61,812 nt of DNA from an uncultured Christiangramia sp. (lineage in GTDB: Bacteria > Bacteroidota > Bacteroidia > Flavobacteriales > Flavobacteriaceae): NCBI RefSeq assembly GCF_913046405.1, contig NZ_CAJWRQ010000002.1:1-61812 (forward strand). Reading direction: 5' to 3'. The notes under the pieces were generated by a model, which ran no database searches, was not told the origin of the DNA, and saw only the letters and a program-made list of their open reading frames with translations. Shown one piece after another: positions 53,852 to 61,812 of this stretch. Each line of letters starts with the position of its first letter. Position 1 is the first letter of the stretch. Both the position numbers and the translations under genes were made by a program.

Positions 53852-56458
53852 TTGGCAGAGAAGAAATCGCAGAAGGTGACCCCTTTAATGAAACAGTACA
53901 ATAGCATTAAGCTGAAATATCCTGATGCCATGCTGCTTTTCAGGGTTGGTGATTTTTATGAAACTTTTGGAGAGGATGCAGTAAAGGCTGCGCGAATTCT
54001 CAATATCGTACTTACCAATCGTAATAATGGTGGTGAGCGCACGGAGCTGGCGGGCTTTCCTCATCATTCACTCAATACCTATTTGCCAAAATTAGTCAGA
54101 GCAGGTCAGCGAGTTGCGATTTGCGATCAGTTAGAGGACCCGAAAATGACTAAAACGATCGTTAAAAGAGGCGTGACCGAACTGGTTACTCCCGGGGTTG
54201 CGTTTAACGACGATATATTAAGCAGTAAATCGAATAATTTCCTTTGTGCGGTTCACTTCGGAAAGAAAAACCTGGGAATTTCTTTTCTGGATATTTCTAC
54301 GGGTGAATTTTTATGCGCACAGGGAAATCAGGAATATATTGATAAACTACTTCAGAACTTTTCACCTAGTGAAATTCTTGTTCAGAAGAAGTATAAGAAG
54401 GATTTCACATCGGCATTTGGCAAGGATCATCATTGTTTCTTTCTCGATGACTGGATCTTTAAAAGTGATTATGCTCATGAAACTCTCAACGATCACTTCG
54501 GAACAAAATCGCTAAAAGGTTTTGGTGTAGACCATCTTGAGGAGGGAATCGTTGCTTCTGGAGCCGTTCTCTATTATCTTGGTGAAACCAGGCATCATCG
54601 CCTTCAGCATATTATTTCTTTAAACCGAATCGCGGAAGAGCAATACGTATGGATGGACAGGTTTACCATCAGGAACCTGGAATTGTATCATTCCAATGCG
54701 GCAAATGCTGTGACCTTGCTTGATGTGATCGATAAAACGATCTCACCAATGGGTGGCCGACTTTTAAAACGCTGGCTGGCACTACCGCTCAAAGATGCGA
54801 ATCTTATAGAGCAACGACTGGAAGTTGTAGATTTTCTACTGAAGAATCCGGACAGTTTAGAAAGAATTCAGGAGCAATTAAGAGAAATGAGCGACCTGGA
54901 ACGTCTAATTTCCAAGGTTGCTACTCAGAAGATTAGTCCGCGTGAAGTGAACCAGCTACGACATTCGCTGAATGCTATCATTCCAATTAAAGAACTCGCT
55001 CTGGAATGCGATAATGAAGCAATCAGGGTTATTGGGGATACTTTGAACAGCTGCGATCTGTTGCGTAGTAAGATTTCTGAAAGTATTACGGAAGAAGCAC
55101 CGGTCAATGTTCAGAAAGGAAATGTGATCGCGAAAGGTTTTTCTTCAGAATTAGATGACCTGCGGGCCATAGCTTTTTCTGGAAAGGATTATCTGGATAA
55201 TATGATCAAACGTGAGACCCAGGAAACAGGCATCACATCCTTAAAGATCGGAAAGAACAATGTGTACGGTTATTATATCGAAGTTAGAAATACACATAAA
55301 GACAAGGTGCCGGAAACTTGGAACAGAAAGCAAACCCTTGTAAACGCTGAACGTTATATTACAGAGGAGCTCAAGGAATACGAGTCCAAGATTCTGGGAG
55401 CAGAGGAGAAGATCCAGCAACTTGAACAGGAATTATTCTCAAAACTGATCTCCTGGATGGCGGAATATATTGATCCAGTACAGCGAAATGCAAAGTTAAT
55501 CGCACGACTGGATTGTCTTGCTTCGTTTGCTCAACTGGCGAAACTGGAGAATTATTCCCGACCGTCTATCACCGATAGTCATACACTGGCGATCGAAGAA
55601 GGAAGGCACCCAGTGATCGAGAAGCAGTTACCATCTGGAGAAGTTTACGTGACCAACAATGTTAATCTTGATCGAGAGGACCAGCAGATCATCATGATTA
55701 CGGGGCCAAATATGAGTGGTAAATCGGCCATATTGCGACAAACTGCGTTAATCGTTCTTATGGCTCAAATGGGGAGTTTTGTACCCGCGAAAGCTGCAGA
55801 AATTGGTTTGGTGGATAAGATCTTTACCCGGGTAGGAGCGAGCGATAATATTTCGATGGGAGAATCTACTTTTATGGTAGAAATGAATGAAACTGCGAGT
55901 ATTCTGAATAATATTTCTGAAAGAAGTCTCGTGCTGCTTGATGAAATTGGAAGAGGAACTAGCACCTATGATGGAATTAGTATTGCCTGGGCGATTAGCG
56001 AGTATTTGCACGAACATCCGGCCCGGCCAAAAACATTGTTCGCTACACATTACCATGAGCTGAATGAGATGTGTGAAACCTTTAGCAGAATAAAGAACTA
56101 CAATGTGTCGCTCAAGGAATTAAAGGATAATGTGCTGTTTCTTCGGAAGCTTGTGCCCGGAGGTAGTGAACATAGTTTCGGGATACATGTCGCAAAGATG
56201 GCGGGGATGCCGCAAATGGTTTTACATCGAGCGAACAAAATTCTTGCGAAACTAGAGGCTTCCCACTCGATGGAAGATTCTGGTGCGGTTATGAAAAGTT
56301 CTGCGGAAGAGGAAATGCAGCTTAGTTTTTTCAATCTGGATGATCCCTTACTGGAAGATTTGAAGCAGGAGCTATTGGGAATCGATATAGATACACTAAC
56401 GCCTGTAGAAGCCTTGATGAAGCTGAATGAGATCAAGAGGATGCTCAGTAAGCAATAA
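53852..56458 (+). CDS. mutS: DNA mismatch repair protein MutS
   Basis: 868 aa, standard MutS1 length. Phe35-x-Glu37 in VGDFYETF is the mismatch-probing motif, and GPNMSGKS (around residues 617-624) is the Walker A, followed by [20 protein letters not shown]. The TTG start at 53852 precedes a natural N-terminus. No mutL is in the window. Downstream are hairpins without T-tracts (56511-56552), then a tRNA promoter. Confidence 0.97.
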   Translation: MAEKKSQKVTPLMKQYNSIKLKYPDAMLLFRVGDFYETFGEDAVKAARILNIVLTNRNNGGERTELAGFPHHSLNTYLPKLVRAGQRVAICDQLEDPKMTKTIVKRGVTELVTPGVAFNDDILSSKSNNFLCAVHFGKKNLGISFLDISTGEFLCAQGNQEYIDKLLQNFSPSEILVQKKYKKDFTSAFGKDHHCFFLDDWIFKSDYAHETLNDHFGTKSLKGFGVDHLEEGIVASGAVLYYLGETRHHRLQHIISLNRIAEEQYVWMDRFTIRNLELYHSNAANAVTLLDVIDKTISPMGGRLLKRWLALPLKDANLIEQRLEVVDFLLKNPDSLERIQEQLREMSDLERLISKVATQKISPREVNQLRHSLNAIIPIKELALECDNEAIRVIGDTLNSCDLLRSKISESITEEAPVNVQKGNVIAKGFSSELDDLRAIAFSGKDYLDNMIKRETQETGITSLKIGKNNVYGYYIEVRNTHKDKVPETWNRKQTLVNAERYITEELKEYESKILGAEEKIQQLEQELFSKLISWMAEYIDPVQRNAKLIARLDCLASFAQLAKLENYSRPSITDSHTLAIEEGRHPVIEKQLPSGEVYVTNNVNLDREDQQIIMITGPNMSGKSAILRQTALIVLMAQMGSFVPAKAAEIGLVDKIFTRVGASDNISMGESTFMVEMNETASILNNISERSLVLLDEIGRGTSTYDGISIAWAISEYLHEHPARPKTLFATHYHELNEMCETFSRIKNYNVSLKELKDNVLFLRKLVPGGSEHSFGIHVAKMAGMPQMVLHRANKILAKLEASHSMEDSGAVMKSSAEEEMQLSFFNLDDPLLEDLKQELLGIDIDTLTPVEALMKLNEIKRMLSKQ

Positions 56459-56613
56459 GTATTTTTATGTGTTGCACTTGAAGTATGACAGTTAATTATT
56501 GCTGATGAACGAATTAAGTAAAAGTTGTTTAATTCCTCATTGCTGATAATGAAGAGGTAAGCATCGTGGCTGGAAAGAATTAGTTTTGAGTCAGCTTTTT
56601 TCTTAAATAATTC

Positions 56614-56643
56614 TTTGCTGTTATAAGATTTGTTTTAAATTTG
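56614..56643 (+). promoter_or_regulatory. Promoter of the tRNA-Gly/tRNA-Leu unit
   Basis: TTG (56615-56617), an 18-bp spacer and TAAATTTG (56636-56643) match the Bacteroidota consensus. The tRNA begins 47 bp after the -7 element; a short hairpin (AACGC, GCGTT) lies in the leader. Confidence 0.75.
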
Positions 56644-56690
56644 CCTCCGCAATAAACGCTATGATAAAAAGCGTTTTGTTCTTTAAAATC

Positions 56691-56763
56691 GCGAAAATAG
56701 CTCAGTTGGTAGAGCGCCACCTTGCCAAGGTGGAGGTCGCGGGTTCGAATCCCGTTTTTCGCT
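56691..56763 (+). tRNA. tRNA-Gly (anticodon GCC)
   Basis: 73 nt. The acceptor GCGAAAA pairs with TTTTCGC, with a T discriminator. The anticodon stem CCACC/GGTGG encloses TTGCCAA, giving anticodon GCC. The D-loop GTTGGT and T-loop TTCGAAT are canonical. No CCA is encoded. Confidence 0.96.
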
Positions 56764-56778
56764 CTTTAATAATTTTAA

Positions 56779-56862
56779 GCTCGGGTGGTGGAATTGGTAG
56801 ACACGTTGGACTTAAAATCCAATGACCATTAGGTCGTACGGGTTCAAGTCCCGTCCCGAGTA
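56779..56862 (+). tRNA. tRNA-Leu (anticodon TAA)
   Basis: 84 nt with a long variable arm, as expected for leucine. Acceptor GCTCGGG pairs with CCCGAGT, including one G-T pair. The anticodon stem TTGGA/TCCAA encloses CTTAAAA, anticodon TAA. The T-loop TTCAAGT is normal. The two tRNAs are 15 bp apart and probably share a transcript. Confidence 0.96.
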
Positions 56863-56867
56863 CTAAA

Positions 56868-56902
56868 GACCCTCTTAATTTATTAATTCTGAGGGTTTTT
56901 TC
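56868..56902 (+). terminator. Terminator of the tRNA unit
   Basis: ACCCTC (56869-56874) and GAGGGT (56891-56896) with a nested AATT/AATT pair inside, followed by T6. The 56903-57091 stretch has no gene I can support. Confidence 0.8.
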
Positions 56903-57091
56903 CATGGCTTCCGCACAGAATTCATTATTTTGCTAAATTCAAAACAGAATTTATTGAACCAGTAAAGATCCATCAATAAGGTGTGATGCATTAACCGCAA
57001 ACTCGAAATGGTTCTATACACTAATTCAAGAAGTTCCGATTTTTAGTATTCTGAATAATTTATTTCAGAATAAGTGACTTTCAATTTATGT

Positions 57092-58109
57092 CTATCGCTT
57101 CTGCGGAATAGATTTGTCCAGCTCCCGTTGCCATTGGGATGTCTGTATTACTTTTAAAATAGAACGATTTAGATCTTTGCGTAACTTACTATTATTACGA
57201 ATTCCTAAGGCATATAGTCGGGGAATAAGTTGGATAGGTTGAACACGAAGACTGAGAGCTGCATCGCTATTTATATAATAATTAAGCTGCTGAATAATAT
57301 GCTGCATGACATCAGCCTTTTTGGAGTTTACGAGCTGTAGACTATCTTTAAGATCAGAAACCTTTTGAAAACTTACTCTTTCTTCGTCTAAATATATAGA
57401 TGCTTTTGTTTCCTGCAATGCAAGTACCTTCATGTCTTTAAGATCGGTTGGAATTGCTATTTTTTTACTGGATGAACTCCCCATAATGGCGCTTACTAAA
57501 GATGCAGTTAGAACCGCCGTGACCGCCATAGCGATAAGCATCCAGAAAAGTGCGATGGCTCTTCCCCAAAAAGTTACCGGAGACTTATCACAATATTCAA
57601 TAGTAGTCATAGTAACGCCTGCCCACCAAAAACCTGAACCTATACCTTTTATGATTGAACGTTCGCCTCCAAAATTTTCATCATTGCTTCTGCGCTCTAC
57701 AAAATATATGATGGTTCCTACAATCAGTAACAATACGGAAAGTACTAAAACGATGATCCACAATCTTTTACTGAAAAAACTTTTGATAATGGCTCCAAGA
57801 TCCATTGCCGGGGAGGTCGCCGCTCCGATATTTGCAGTAAAATAAATATGACTGAAGTCCACCAGGCTGTCCTCCTTTGTAATTAATTCACTTAAAAGTA
57901 AAATATCGACCTGTTTATCTTTAAGACTATTATTCGCTATTTCCGGATCTATTTAATAAAAATCGAAACGATAATTTAGATTATCGGCAACATTTCTCTA
58001 AAGTCTAACGCTAATACCGTCCCAATTTCCTTTATTATCTTTGTGCATATATAGTGTTTGTTCAAAAACGCTAGCCTGAAGTTGCTCTATTTTCTTACAG
58101 GTAGAATCC
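57092..58109 (-). pseudogene. Decayed prokaryotic ionotropic-glutamate-receptor-like channel (GluR0-type)
   Basis: The intact frame runs from a GTG at 57862 to 57092 (256 codons): the last residues of the S1 lobe (VDFSHIYFTANIGAA), a membrane helix (LWIIVLVLSVLLLIVGTIIY), the pore region, another helix and an S2 lobe ending KVIQTSQWQRELDKSI. In the same frame upstream of 57862, reading through stops at 57953-57955 (TAA) and 57998-58000 (TAG), the rest of an S1 lobe is legible: KDNKGNWDGISVRL, stop, RNVADNLNYRFDFY, stop, IDPEIANNSLKDKQVDILLL. The TAG sits where S1 lobes have a Trp, one base from TGG. In the pore, the usual GYG is EYC (residues 89-91). The S1 N-terminus and signal peptide could not be traced past about 58109. 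I infer a former receptor channel that no longer functions. Confidence 0.8.
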
Positions 58110-58622
58110 TGCGGAATAATACTAGCTCTTATAGAACCTGGAAGATTAGAATTATGATCCCTAAAAGTGGTGAAAAATTAAAGTGTGTCATTTAATAAAT
58201 CATAAATATAAGATATCGCATAAGCAACTGGATTCTAGGAAGATTTCATTAAAACTGACAATGGCTTGAATGAACAAGTTTAAATGCTGGTAATTTAAGA
58301 AGCATTACTTTCTGCTGAAATGAGCTTATTACATTTTGAAAATTACCAGTCTCGTCGTAACTAAGATTGTTTTTCTGTTTAGGATACAGAATGTTGAATG
58401 AGTCAGCTGAAAATCATGAGAAGACATTAGCAGAAATCTTTTTCAGAATAGGTTGCAATATTTGGAGATCATAACTTATGATAGATTCCTGAGTTCAAAT
58501 CTCGATTTATTATTGGCTATTTGAGCGATTTTCAAGTATTATTTCAATTTATCTGAAAACTAGTGAAGTACAAGCCTGATTTTTGCTAAATTCAGAAATA
58601 TTAACAAAAACATTAATTATAT
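58110..58622. other. 513-bp stretch with no gene
   Basis: No supportable ORF. It is AT-rich and probably holds further decay of the receptor gene plus the start region for the M16 gene. It includes a TAAAGTGTGT decamer (58179-58188) also found near the right window edge, and a GAGTTCAAATCTCG segment that looks like a stray tRNA T-arm; neither could be confirmed as functional. Confidence 0.5.
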
Positions 58623-61541
58623 ATGACAAACGTCAGATTCAATATGAAAGCTTTAGCGCTTTCATTTACATTTTTGGCTGCAGTATCCTGTAAGGTTAAG
58701 GATACTCCTCAGAATACTTCCTCGGGACCAGATCAGGCCATGGTGGAACAAGACACGGTGAAAACCGAAGCAAGTGCAGACCTGAGTCTTGAATTCAAAA
58801 AGTATGAGCTGGAAAACGGCTTGAATGTTATTCTACATGAGGATAAGTCAGATCCCATTGTTTCCGTAGCGATTCAATATGGTGTTGGCTCTAACCGTGA
58901 GAAGAAGGGTAGAACAGGGTTTGCACACTTGTTTGAGCATATGCTTTTTCAGGAATCCGAAAATGTTCCGCAGGATCAGTTTTTTAAAACAATTCAGGAT
59001 GTTGGCGGTACTTTAAACGGGGGAACCTGGCAGGATGGAACCATTTATTATGAAGTGGTACCTAAAAATGCTCTGGAAACAGTACTTTGGTTAGAGTCCG
59101 ATAGAATGGGCTTTTTAATCAATACAGTAACCGAAGCTGCTTTTGCCAATCAGCAGGAAGTGGTTCAGAATGAAAAAAGACAGCGTGTAGATAATAATCC
59201 TTATGGGCATACCGGTTGGGTAATAGATAAGAATATGTACCCTGATGGTCATCCATATAGCTGGCAGGTGATTGGAGAACTTGAAGATCTTCAAAACGCC
59301 ACTGTTGAAGATGTTAAGGAGTTTTACGATAAATTTTACGGCCCTAATAATGCTACCCTTGTCTTAGCTGGAGATTTTCAGGAAGACGAGGCTAAAAATC
59401 TTATAGAAAAATATTTTGGTGAGATTAAAAAAGGTCAGGAAGTAGAGCCATTAGAAACGCAATTGGTAACACTGGATGAAACTAAACGTTTATATCACGA
59501 AGACAATTTCGCCACCGCACCGCAATTAAATATGGTATGGCCTGTGGTTGAGCAGTATAGCGAAGATTCTTACGCGCTAAATTACCTTGGGCAGATTTTA
59601 TCCAATGGAAAAGATGCACCATTATACCAAGTTCTGGTAAAGGAGAAAGAACTTACTTCTCGCGCCAATGCGTATAATAGTCCGAGTCAGTTGGCTGGTC
59701 AGTTTACTATTAACGTGACGGCAAATTCAGGAGTAGATCTTGATAGCATTGAAATAGGTATTGAAGAGGCTCTTGAACTTTTCGAACAAGAGGGAGTTAC
59801 AGATTTTGATATTGAAAAGATCAAAGCAGGATTAGAGACAGATTTCTATAACGGTATTAGCAGCGTTCTTGGAAAATCCTTCCAGTTAGCTCGCTATGAT
59901 GTTCTCGCTGGTGACCCTAATTTCTATAAGCAGGATTTGGAAAACATTAAAAATGTGACCAAGGAGGATGTGATGCGCGTCTATAAAGAATATATCAAGG
60001 ACAAGCCTTATGTAATGACCAGTTTTGTGCCTAAGGGTAAGACTGAATTAATTACTGAAAATTCTGAAAAAGCTGAAGTCGTAGAGGAAAAAATTACTGA
60101 AAACAAAGAAACTGAAGTAGCAGAAGCTCCTTCAGAAGAAGTTGAAAAGACTCCTTCAAATTTTGACAGATCTGTGCAACCTGAAATGGGCGAATCTCCA
60201 AGTCTCAGCGTTCCTGAAGCGTGGAACACAGAACTTGCAAATGGTTTAGAAGTTTACGGAATTGAACAAAATGAATTGCCTCTGGTATCTTTTAGTTTGG
60301 TTATAGAAGGTGGACATTTACTGGATGATCTTCAAAATAATGGTGTTGCTAATTTAATGAGCGATATTATGATGGAAGGAACGGCTAATAAAACTCCGCA
60401 GGAACTGGAAGACGCCATTGCGCTACTCGGTGCGAGCATTTATATGTATACAACCAATGAATCTATAGTCATTCGCGGAAACTCTTTGAAAAGAAATTTT
60501 TCAAAAACCATGGATCTCGTGGAAGAAATTCTATTGGAACCAAGATGGGATGAAGAGGAATTAGCAAGGATTAAAACCAGTACGATCAATGGGATAGAAA
60601 GAAATGATGCAAACCCTAATGCCATTGCAAACAGGGTTTACAATAAAATTCTTTATGGTGAGGATCATCCATTCGCTTATACTACTTCAGGTACGAAAGA
60701 AGATGTGGAAGCGGTTAGCATGGAAGACCTGAAGCAATTCTATTCTGAAAACTTTTCACCTTCTGTGGCAAGATTACATGTAGTTGGTGATGTAAATAAA
60801 GCTGAAGCTTTGGCGGCAGCTGAAGGTCTTAAGAATAACTGGGAAGCTAAAGAAGTAACTATTCCAGATTTTCAGATTGAAAATAAACGAGATAAGGCTT
60901 CTCTTTATTTCGTAGATGTTCCAGACGCAAAGCAATCGATTATAAATATTGGATACATTGCGATTCCAAGAACTAATGAGGATTACTATCCTTTGGAAGT
61001 GATGAACTACAAATTAGGTGGATCCTTTTCAGGGAATGTAAACCTAATTCTTAGAGAAGAAAAAGGATATACTTATGGAGCACGTTCTGGTTTTAGTGGA
61101 TCTAAAATTCCAGGAACCTTTACGGCATCGTCTTCTGTTAGAACAAATACAACGGGAGAATCAGTAAAGATCTTCAGGGATGAAATTTCTAAGTATAAAG
61201 ATGGAATTTCTCAGGAAGACCTGCAATTCACTAAAAATGCATTGATTAAGTCAAACGCGCGCCGATTTGAAACTCAGGGATCACTTTTAGGGATGTTACA
61301 GGAAATGAGTGCTTATGATCTTGATTCAAATTACATTGAGAAAGAAGAAAATGTTATTAATAACATGACTTTGGAGCAACATCAGGAATTGGCAAATAAG
61401 TATCTGGATGAATCAAAAATGGCTTATTTAGTTGTTGGAGATGCCAAGACTCAATTCGAGCAATTTAAAGATATGGGCTTTGATGAAGTAAAACTTCTGA
61501 ATAAAGAAGGTGAAGAAATTAATATGGAAGATGTAAAATAA
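58623..61541 (+). CDS. M16-family metallopeptidase lipoprotein (two fused units)
   Basis: 972 aa. A lipobox (FLAAVSC) puts the lipidated Cys at residue 23; an ATG at 58644 would shorten the signal but keep it. The first M16 unit has the inverted zinc motif HLFEH (His102, Glu105, His106) and a downstream Glu in VVQNEKRQ. An acidic linker (EKAEVVEEKITENKETEVAE) joins a second unit whose equivalent of the motif, VANLMSDIMMEG, has lost the zinc ligands. This active-plus-inactive layout is normal for fused M16 proteins. It probably degrades peptides at the cell surface or in the periplasm. A terminator follows. Confidence 0.93.
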   Translation: MTNVRFNMKALALSFTFLAAVSCKVKDTPQNTSSGPDQAMVEQDTVKTEASADLSLEFKKYELENGLNVILHEDKSDPIVSVAIQYGVGSNREKKGRTGFAHLFEHMLFQESENVPQDQFFKTIQDVGGTLNGGTWQDGTIYYEVVPKNALETVLWLESDRMGFLINTVTEAAFANQQEVVQNEKRQRVDNNPYGHTGWVIDKNMYPDGHPYSWQVIGELEDLQNATVEDVKEFYDKFYGPNNATLVLAGDFQEDEAKNLIEKYFGEIKKGQEVEPLETQLVTLDETKRLYHEDNFATAPQLNMVWPVVEQYSEDSYALNYLGQILSNGKDAPLYQVLVKEKELTSRANAYNSPSQLAGQFTINVTANSGVDLDSIEIGIEEALELFEQEGVTDFDIEKIKAGLETDFYNGISSVLGKSFQLARYDVLAGDPNFYKQDLENIKNVTKEDVMRVYKEYIKDKPYVMTSFVPKGKTELITENSEKAEVVEEKITENKETEVAEAPSEEVEKTPSNFDRSVQPEMGESPSLSVPEAWNTELANGLEVYGIEQNELPLVSFSLVIEGGHLLDDLQNNGVANLMSDIMMEGTANKTPQELEDAIALLGASIYMYTTNESIVIRGNSLKRNFSKTMDLVEEILLEPRWDEEELARIKTSTINGIERNDANPNAIANRVYNKILYGEDHPFAYTTSGTKEDVEAVSMEDLKQFYSENFSPSVARLHVVGDVNKAEALAAAEGLKNNWEAKEVTIPDFQIENKRDKASLYFVDVPDAKQSIINIGYIAIPRTNEDYYPLEVMNYKLGGSFSGNVNLILREEKGYTYGARSGFSGSKIPGTFTASSSVRTNTTGESVKIFRDEISKYKDGISQEDLQFTKNALIKSNARRFETQGSLLGMLQEMSAYDLDSNYIEKEENVINNMTLEQHQELANKYLDESKMAYLVVGDAKTQFEQFKDMGFDEVKLLNKEGEEINMEDVK

Positions 61542-61564
61542 TCTCAGTCTTTACTTCTGAATAG

Positions 61565-61597
61565 AAAAACCTGCCAGGAACTGGCAGGTTTTTTTGT
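61565..61597 (+). terminator. Intrinsic terminator after the M16 gene
   Basis: AACCTGCCAG and CTGGCAGGTT form a 10-bp stem with a GAA loop, extended by A and T tracts. Confidence 0.9.
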
Positions 61598-61712
61598 TTT
61601 AGCTAAATGTTCAGGTTCATTTGTTTCAGAGTGAAGGATGATATCTTTGGATAACAATCTACAGTAGATGTCATCAAAGTAGAAAGATAATTTTCGTTTT
61701 AGGTCAATTATG

Positions 61713-61812
61713 ACACTATCCCGTAAAGTGTGTAAGTTCTAAATAAAGGGGTTTAACTTTTATCTAAAGTTGAACCCTTTCTTCGTATATAGTCAAGAAC
61801 TGATTGAGGACG
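61713..61812. mobile_element. Possible insertion-sequence end at the window edge
   Basis: From 61713, ACACT and AGTGT (61727-61731) form an inverted repeat in a GACACTATCCCGTAAAGTGT-type sequence, then an imperfect hairpin of 15-16 bp (61745-61760 with 61766-61780) that could block read-through transcription, then GAGGA like a ribosome-binding site as the window ends. This is the sort of sequence seen at IS termini ahead of a transposase gene, perhaps IS256-like. No transposase codons are inside the window, so the call is tentative. Confidence 0.3.

Noticed and set aside
56498-56552. ATTGCTGAT direct repeat and small hairpins after mutS
   Set aside because: Short stems with no T-tract; could be chance in AT-rich DNA, so not annotated as RNA or terminator.
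58492-58510. tRNA-like T-arm fragment (GAGTTCAAATCTCG)
   Set aside because: No acceptor or anticodon stem can be built around it.
1-61812. CRISPR arrays, restriction-modification, toxin-antitoxin or defence islands
   Set aside because: No spaced direct repeats, Cas-like proteins, methylase-nuclease pairs or small toxin pairs were seen.

Overview
The window looks like chromosome from a marine Flavobacteriaceae bacterium, most like Gramella/Christiangramia. The signs are type IX secretion genes (a PorP/SprF-type protein and a PorG-type protein), a folK-deoxynucleoside kinase fusion, a GSCFA protein and several Bacteroidota DUF families. Several genes also have the Bacteroidota promoter form (TTG, 18-19 bp, TAnnTTTG). 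The genus is an inference from gene content. Coding density is about 95% and almost everything is core metabolism or cell-envelope biology.

Layout. 1-4488: end of an efflux operon (adaptor, TolC-like outer-membrane channel, second adaptor) running into tsaB. 4492-7472: mechanosensitive channel and a thioredoxin-fold YyaL/DUF255 protein. 7625-12767: Pit-type phosphate transporter with a PhoU-like tail, Nfu-type Fe-S protein with a duplicated N-domain, an orphan PorP/SprF protein, and murI. 12838-18291: envelope-biogenesis operon on the minus strand: porG, uppS, bamA and two OmpH/Skp chaperones. 18392-21503: nadK and a CBS protein, divergent from pdxJ and an alpha/beta hydrolase. 21624-24475: FadL-type outer-membrane transporter paired with an SGNH lipoprotein. 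24562-28376: small membrane protein, trigger factor, clpP and clpX. 28422-32152: six-gene minus-strand operon (M23 peptidase, MerR regulator, LemA, two TPM proteins, pentapeptide protein). 32285-36828: alaS, GSCFA protein, a structured non-coding stretch, DUF4230 protein. 36825-43045: aromatic amino acid hydroxylase, DUF4136 lipoprotein, two very small proteins, PLP enzyme, glucosaminidase-LysM lipoprotein, hemL. 43086-50848: acetyltransferase, GH3-family enzyme, DUF2797 protein, AsmA-like protein, queuosine precursor transporter, folK-dNK fusion. 50850-56458: SpoU methyltransferase, ABC exporter, membrane protein, mutS. 56691-56862: tRNA-Gly and tRNA-Leu. 57092-58109: decayed ionotropic-glutamate-receptor-like channel. 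58623-61541: two-unit M16 lipoprotein peptidase. The last ~100 bp may be the edge of an insertion sequence.

The clearest anomaly is the receptor pseudogene. Its upstream ligand-binding half can still be read through two in-frame stop codons, and the pore's GYG is now EYC. Other non-coding signals are a 13-bp perfect hairpin inside the 3' end of tsaB that could terminate both converging genes, a nested palindrome between the GH3 and DUF2797 genes, and a structured, terminator-ended stretch after the GSCFA gene. I saw no CRISPR array, prophage, restriction system or obvious new defence system.
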